Shown: in pieces, positions 13,935 to 16,983 of the stretch
How the letters are laid out: each line of letters opens with the position of its first letter
How positions within the stretch are numbered: the first letter of the stretch is position 1
Source: an uncultured Clostridia bacterium
GTDB lineage: Bacteria; Bacillota; Clostridia; Oscillospirales; Oscillospiraceae
NCBI GenBank assembly: GCA_945910975.1
Contig: CAMDZY010000012.1
Coordinates: forward strand, 1-16,983
Reading direction: 5' to 3'
DNA length: 16,983 nucleotides
Notes under the pieces: generated by a model
Seen by the model: only the letters and a program-made list of their open reading frames with translations
Told to the model about the DNA's origin: nothing
Database searches by the model: none
Position numbers and translations under genes: made by a program

Positions 13935-13974
13935 AACAGAAAATTATTCCATGAATCAAAAGGGGGATGCCGGA

Positions 13975-16900
13975 ATGTATGGGTTAAAACAATTCCTCGT
14001 GTCGGAATATGCCGAGCCGTATGGGCTGGGTGAAGTGGAGTTTTTGCTGGCTCTGGCGCAGGTCGGCTTTGACGGAGAAAACGCAATTCCTCCTGCCGGA
14101 CAGCGTGCGGACTGCGGCGTGATTTTAAATACCTGTATGCCCTATCTGCAAACGCTCTGCCCGGAGCCGCCAAAGGGGTGGCTGCCGTTTATTTATACGG
14201 AATTGACCTATGGAATGTACCCCGATTCGGCACACACCGCCCCGACCGTGCAACAGGCACAGGCAATGGCATTTTATGTTGCGGTTTTGCGCTACGCGAT
14301 CCGGCAGGAGCAGTGCAGCTTTGATTTGCTGACGGATATCGATTGCGCAACGCCGGAGGAAATCGCGCAAAGCCGCGTGGCAAAGGAATACAACCGGTTT
14401 TGGGCTGCGGTTGACAAGGCACACTTTGTGGAGCTGATGCGTATCGGCAGACAGATCATGCCGTTTGACCCGGCCTCGCACACCATTGGCGTCCACCATG
14501 TGGCGATCCACATGGCAAGGCAGGCCTGCCGGGCGGGGTTGGAGGTCGACATTGCACTCACCAGTGCGTCGGCGCTCAGTCACGACATCGGCAAATTCGG
14601 CTGCCGCGGGGAAAACGCGAAGCGGATCCCCTTTTTGCACTACTACTATACGTGGCAATGGCTGGAGGAACAGGAGGTTCCCACCATTGCCAACATTGCA
14701 GCAAACCATTCCACGTGGGATTTGGAATTTGAAAATTTGCCGGTGGAATCGCTGCTGCTGATTTATGCCGATTTCCGGGTGCGCGGTCTGCGCGATGCAA
14801 ACGGCAAAGAGCAGGTACAGGTGTATACGCTGGCGGAAGCCTATGATTTGATTTTCAGCAAGCTGTCCGATGTGACACCGGAAAAACGCAAGCGCTACCA
14901 GACCGTGTATGCCAAGCTGCATGATTTTGAGGAATTTCTCTGTGCCCAGGGCATTGACACAGACCCGGTCATCGACGGCCCCTGCGTGCCGGTCAAGCAG
15001 CAGTCGGCACTGCTGCGGCACAGTGAGGCGCCAAGGGCGTTGCGCACGCATACCTTTGCCAACAACATCCGCTTGATGCGGCAGATTTCGTTCGACGCCT
15101 CCTTCGAGCAGCTGCTGGAGCAGGCACGCAATGAAAAAAATCTGCACTCCATCCGTACCTATCTGCATTTGTATTCGGAATATCATACCTACCTCAGCCG
15201 CGCCCAAAAGGGCAAGCTGCTCAACTTTTTATATGAACTGCTGATGCACCATGACGGCGATGTGCGCCGCCGTGCTGCGCGGATGATGGGGCAAATCCTC
15301 AGCAACAGCGGCCCCAAATACCGCAAGGAGCTGCCCGCCGGTGTGCCGGAAGCTGCAGCCGCCCCGAATCTGCTTTCCTTCCTCGGCGAGTCTGTGAAGG
15401 TTTGGGAAAACTATGTGCAAATGCTGCTCCACCCGGATTTGAAAATTGCCCCCAAGCACGCACAGCGCATTCGCAACTCCCTTAAGGTGGTGACGGCGAG
15501 CGTGTATGAGTCGCTTGGCTCAGACAAGTGGGAAGAATATCTAAATGTTTTGCTTGCACAGCTGGATCATGCGCAGACGGAGGACTATTTTGTCTTGGTT
15601 GACACCTTCACCAACCTGCCGGCTGCGGCGTTCCCACCGGAAACGGCCAGTGCATTGCAGCAGCGATTGCAGGTGCGGCTGCAACAGGCTGGGGAAGCGG
15701 AAAAAATCATCATTTTGTGTTTCTTTGGAAAGCTACAGCAGCGACACGATGCTGCGCTGAATGACAGCATCCGGCAGGCCGTGGAGCCGCTTGACCCGGA
15801 TGGCTCCATTGCGGTGGCATACAAGAAATCCGTGATATTGACCGGAAATGGACATCTGAGCGGCCTGAGCGCAGCCCAACATCAGCATTTGTATCTGAGC
15901 AACATGGAAGCCGCCGTACACTGGGCGGTGAAGATGGTCAATATCGATATTTTAAGAGATAGCGCGGCGGCCAGCTCACAGGAAGCCTTCCATACGGCGA
16001 TGCACCTGAGCAATTTAATTTGCGTCAGCGAGCATTTGCCGGTTCGTGTCTACGCGGGTGATTGCTTGGTGGCACTGTCTGCCTCGCTGCCGACCGACCA
16101 GAAAAACGAACTGGCAATCAATCTAATCCGCGAACTGGAAACCCGCCGTGACGAGGTGTCACGCTTTATTCCCCGCCATCTGGGGCAGCTGCTGTGTCAG
16201 CTGCCAAGCCAGGAATTTAACGAGTGCTTACAGCAATTGGAGGATTTGATTCGTTCCAACAACAGCCGCGCAGCGGTGGCCGCACTGTCTACGCTGGGCT
16301 ATCTGCTCACGGCAATGCGCGGCCGCGATGATGCAATTGCCGAGCGCGTGTTTGGACTGCTGTTTGTGGGCATCTCGCAGTATGACGATGCGGTGCATCA
16401 GATGGCGATGTCCACCCTGTGCCGCGGGATTTTCGATGAAAAATCACTGCCCTTGCCGATTCGGCAAAAATATTTCCGCCGGACGTGCAAAAAGTTTCTG
16501 ACCCTGCTCGATGAGCCGCACCCCGGTCAGCTGAATTTCTTCACCCGTGCTGCGGCGCTCAATCACCTGTATCGTTTCATGGTGCAGTGCCGCGTGGATC
16601 TGCCGGATCTGCCAGAAATTCCGGAACGCCCGATTGCGTTTTTCCCCGGCACCTTTGACCCGTTTTCCACCGGACATAAGCGCATTGTGCAGGAGATTTG
16701 CGCACGTGGATTTGACGTGTATCTCGCCATCGATGAATTTTCCTGGAGCAAGCAAACGCTTCCCAAGCTGCTGCGCCGACAGATCGCGTCCATTTCGGCA
16801 GCGGATGAATTGGACGTATTTCTGTTCCCGGACGATATTCCCGTCAACATCGCCATGGCGGAGGATTTAAACCGTCTGCGCAGCCAGTTGCCCAACAGCC

Positions 16901-16983
16901 GGGTCTATCTGGCCGTGGGCAGCGATGTGATTCGCAATGCATCGGCATATCGCAGCTATGCACCCGGTTCGGCGTCGGAATGT
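13975..16983 (+). CDS. HD-domain / HEAT-like / NadD-like nucleotidyltransferase fusion protein (3' end cut by window)
   Basis: At least 1003 residues with no stop before the window edge. Start ATG 13975 is 8 bases after AGGGGG (13961-13966); in-frame ATG 13951 has no ribosome binding site. Residues about 170-270 form an HD domain: His174/His175, His203-Asp204 in SHDIGKFG, His245 and Asp266, metal ligands of HD phosphohydrolases. Residues about 390-870 are helical with HEAT-like units, for example DGDVRRRAARMMGQIL and NSRAAVAALSTLGYLL. From 886 a nucleotidyltransferase begins: FFPGTFDPFSTGH (889-901), the HxGH-like (T/H)xGH signature with His901, and VGSDVIRN (981-988), like the GxDs motif of NadD. 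NAD-synthesis or nucleotide turnover is possible; the true substrate is unknown. It is not part of the phage-like cluster: it has its own promoter and follows a terminator. Confidence 0.85.
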   Translation, partial: MYGLKQFLVSEYAEPYGLGEVEFLLALAQVGFDGENAIPPAGQRADCGVILNTCMPYLQTLCPEPPKGWLPFIYTELTYGMYPDSAHTAPTVQQAQAMAFYVAVLRYAIRQEQCSFDLLTDIDCATPEEIAQSRVAKEYNRFWAAVDKAHFVELMRIGRQIMPFDPASHTIGVHHVAIHMARQACRAGLEVDIALTSASALSHDIGKFGCRGENAKRIPFLHYYYTWQWLEEQEVPTIANIAANHSTWDLEFENLPVESLLLIYADFRVRGLRDANGKEQVQVYTLAEAYDLIFSKLSDVTPEKRKRYQTVYAKLHDFEEFLCAQGIDTDPVIDGPCVPVKQQSALLRHSEAPRALRTHTFANNIRLMRQISFDASFEQLLEQARNEKNLHSIRTYLHLYSEYHTYLSRAQKGKLLNFLYELLMHHDGDVRRRAARMMGQILSNSGPKYRKELPAGVPEAAAAPNLLSFLGESVKVWENYVQMLLHPDLKIAPKHAQRIRNSLKVVTASVYESLGSDKWEEYLNVLLAQLDHAQTEDYFVLVDTFTNLPAAAFPPETASALQQRLQVRLQQAGEAEKIIILCFFGKLQQRHDAALNDSIRQAVEPLDPDGSIAVAYKKSVILTGNGHLSGLSAAQHQHLYLSNMEAAVHWAVKMVNIDILRDSAAASSQEAFHTAMHLSNLICVSEHLPVRVYAGDCLVALSASLPTDQKNELAINLIRELETRRDEVSRFIPRHLGQLLCQLPSQEFNECLQQLEDLIRSNNSRAAVAALSTLGYLLTAMRGRDDAIAERVFGLLFVGISQYDDAVHQMAMSTLCRGIFDEKSLPLPIRQKYFRRTCKKFLTLLDEPHPGQLNFFTRAAALNHLYRFMVQCRVDLPDLPEIPERPIAFFPGTFDPFSTGHKRIVQEICARGFDVYLAIDEFSWSKQTLPKLLRRQIASISAADELDVFLFPDDIPVNIAMAEDLNRLRSQLPNSRVYLAVGSDVIRNASAYRSYAPGSASEC

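Noticed and set aside
13951..13974. Alternative start of the HD fusion at ATG 13951
   Set aside because: In frame, but without a ribosome binding site; AGGGGG is placed for ATG 13975.
1409..13980. Attachment-site repeats at the borders of the cluster
   Set aside because: I compared 1409-1556 with 13813-13975 by eye and found no shared repeat beyond T-runs and RBS-like bases, and no tRNA gene is at either side.
14125..15207. 360-codon minus-strand frame
   Set aside because: Antisense to the HD domain region of the fusion gene, where the HD residues are clear on the plus strand.

Overview
The window looks like a chromosome segment from a low-to-moderate GC Gram-positive anaerobe, most likely Clostridia and perhaps Oscillospiraceae/Ruminococcaceae. 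Supporting signs are strong AAGGAGG-type ribosome binding sites, a Firmicutes-style lipoprotein signal, a PBSX-type terminase and XkdK/M/N/P/Q/S/T/U-type tail genes. The taxon is an inference; no rRNA or other marker gene is present.

There are three blocks. (1) Positions 1-1408, minus strand: a housekeeping operon of a HAD-family phosphatase, uracil-DNA glycosylase (ung) and the start of a lipoprotein cut by the window edge, read from an extended -10 promoter near 1430. (2) Positions 1557-13812, plus strand: a tightly packed run of 19 complete phage structural genes plus one in-frame nested gene. In order these are small and large terminase, portal, prohead protease with nested scaffold, decoration protein, major capsid, three head-tail joining proteins, sheath, tube, tail chaperone, a 133-residue unknown, a LysM baseplate protein, hub, spike, gp25-like, baseplate J and gpI-like. 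A 16-bp perfect-stem terminator (13830-13879) closes it. (3) Positions 13975-16983, plus strand: a very long protein (at least 1003 residues, cut by the window edge) with an HD phosphohydrolase domain, HEAT-like helices and a NadD-like nucleotidyltransferase domain, driven by its own good sigma-A promoter.

The point of interest is block 2. It can specify a DNA-packaging capsid, a neck and a short contractile tail in about 12.3 kb. It has no integrase, repressor, replication genes, holin, endolysin, tail fibre or recognisable tape-measure gene. It sits between two host operons with no visible attachment repeats, and every structural frame is intact. This resembles a domesticated, PBSX-like or gene-transfer-agent-like particle more than a complete or decaying prophage. 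The slot normally held by a long tape measure contains only a 133-codon gene, so the tail would have to be very short or use a ruler encoded elsewhere. That reading is inference from gene content and order.

Other notable points: a perfect Shine-Dalgarno in the end of the tube gene appears to be brought to the chaperone start by a hairpin; an internal, strongly signalled start creates a scaffold from the protease gene; and the leader of the particle operon has T-tracts and small inverted repeats but no clear sigma-A promoter. No gap between genes exceeds about 165 bases. I see no tRNA, rRNA, CRISPR array or insertion sequence.
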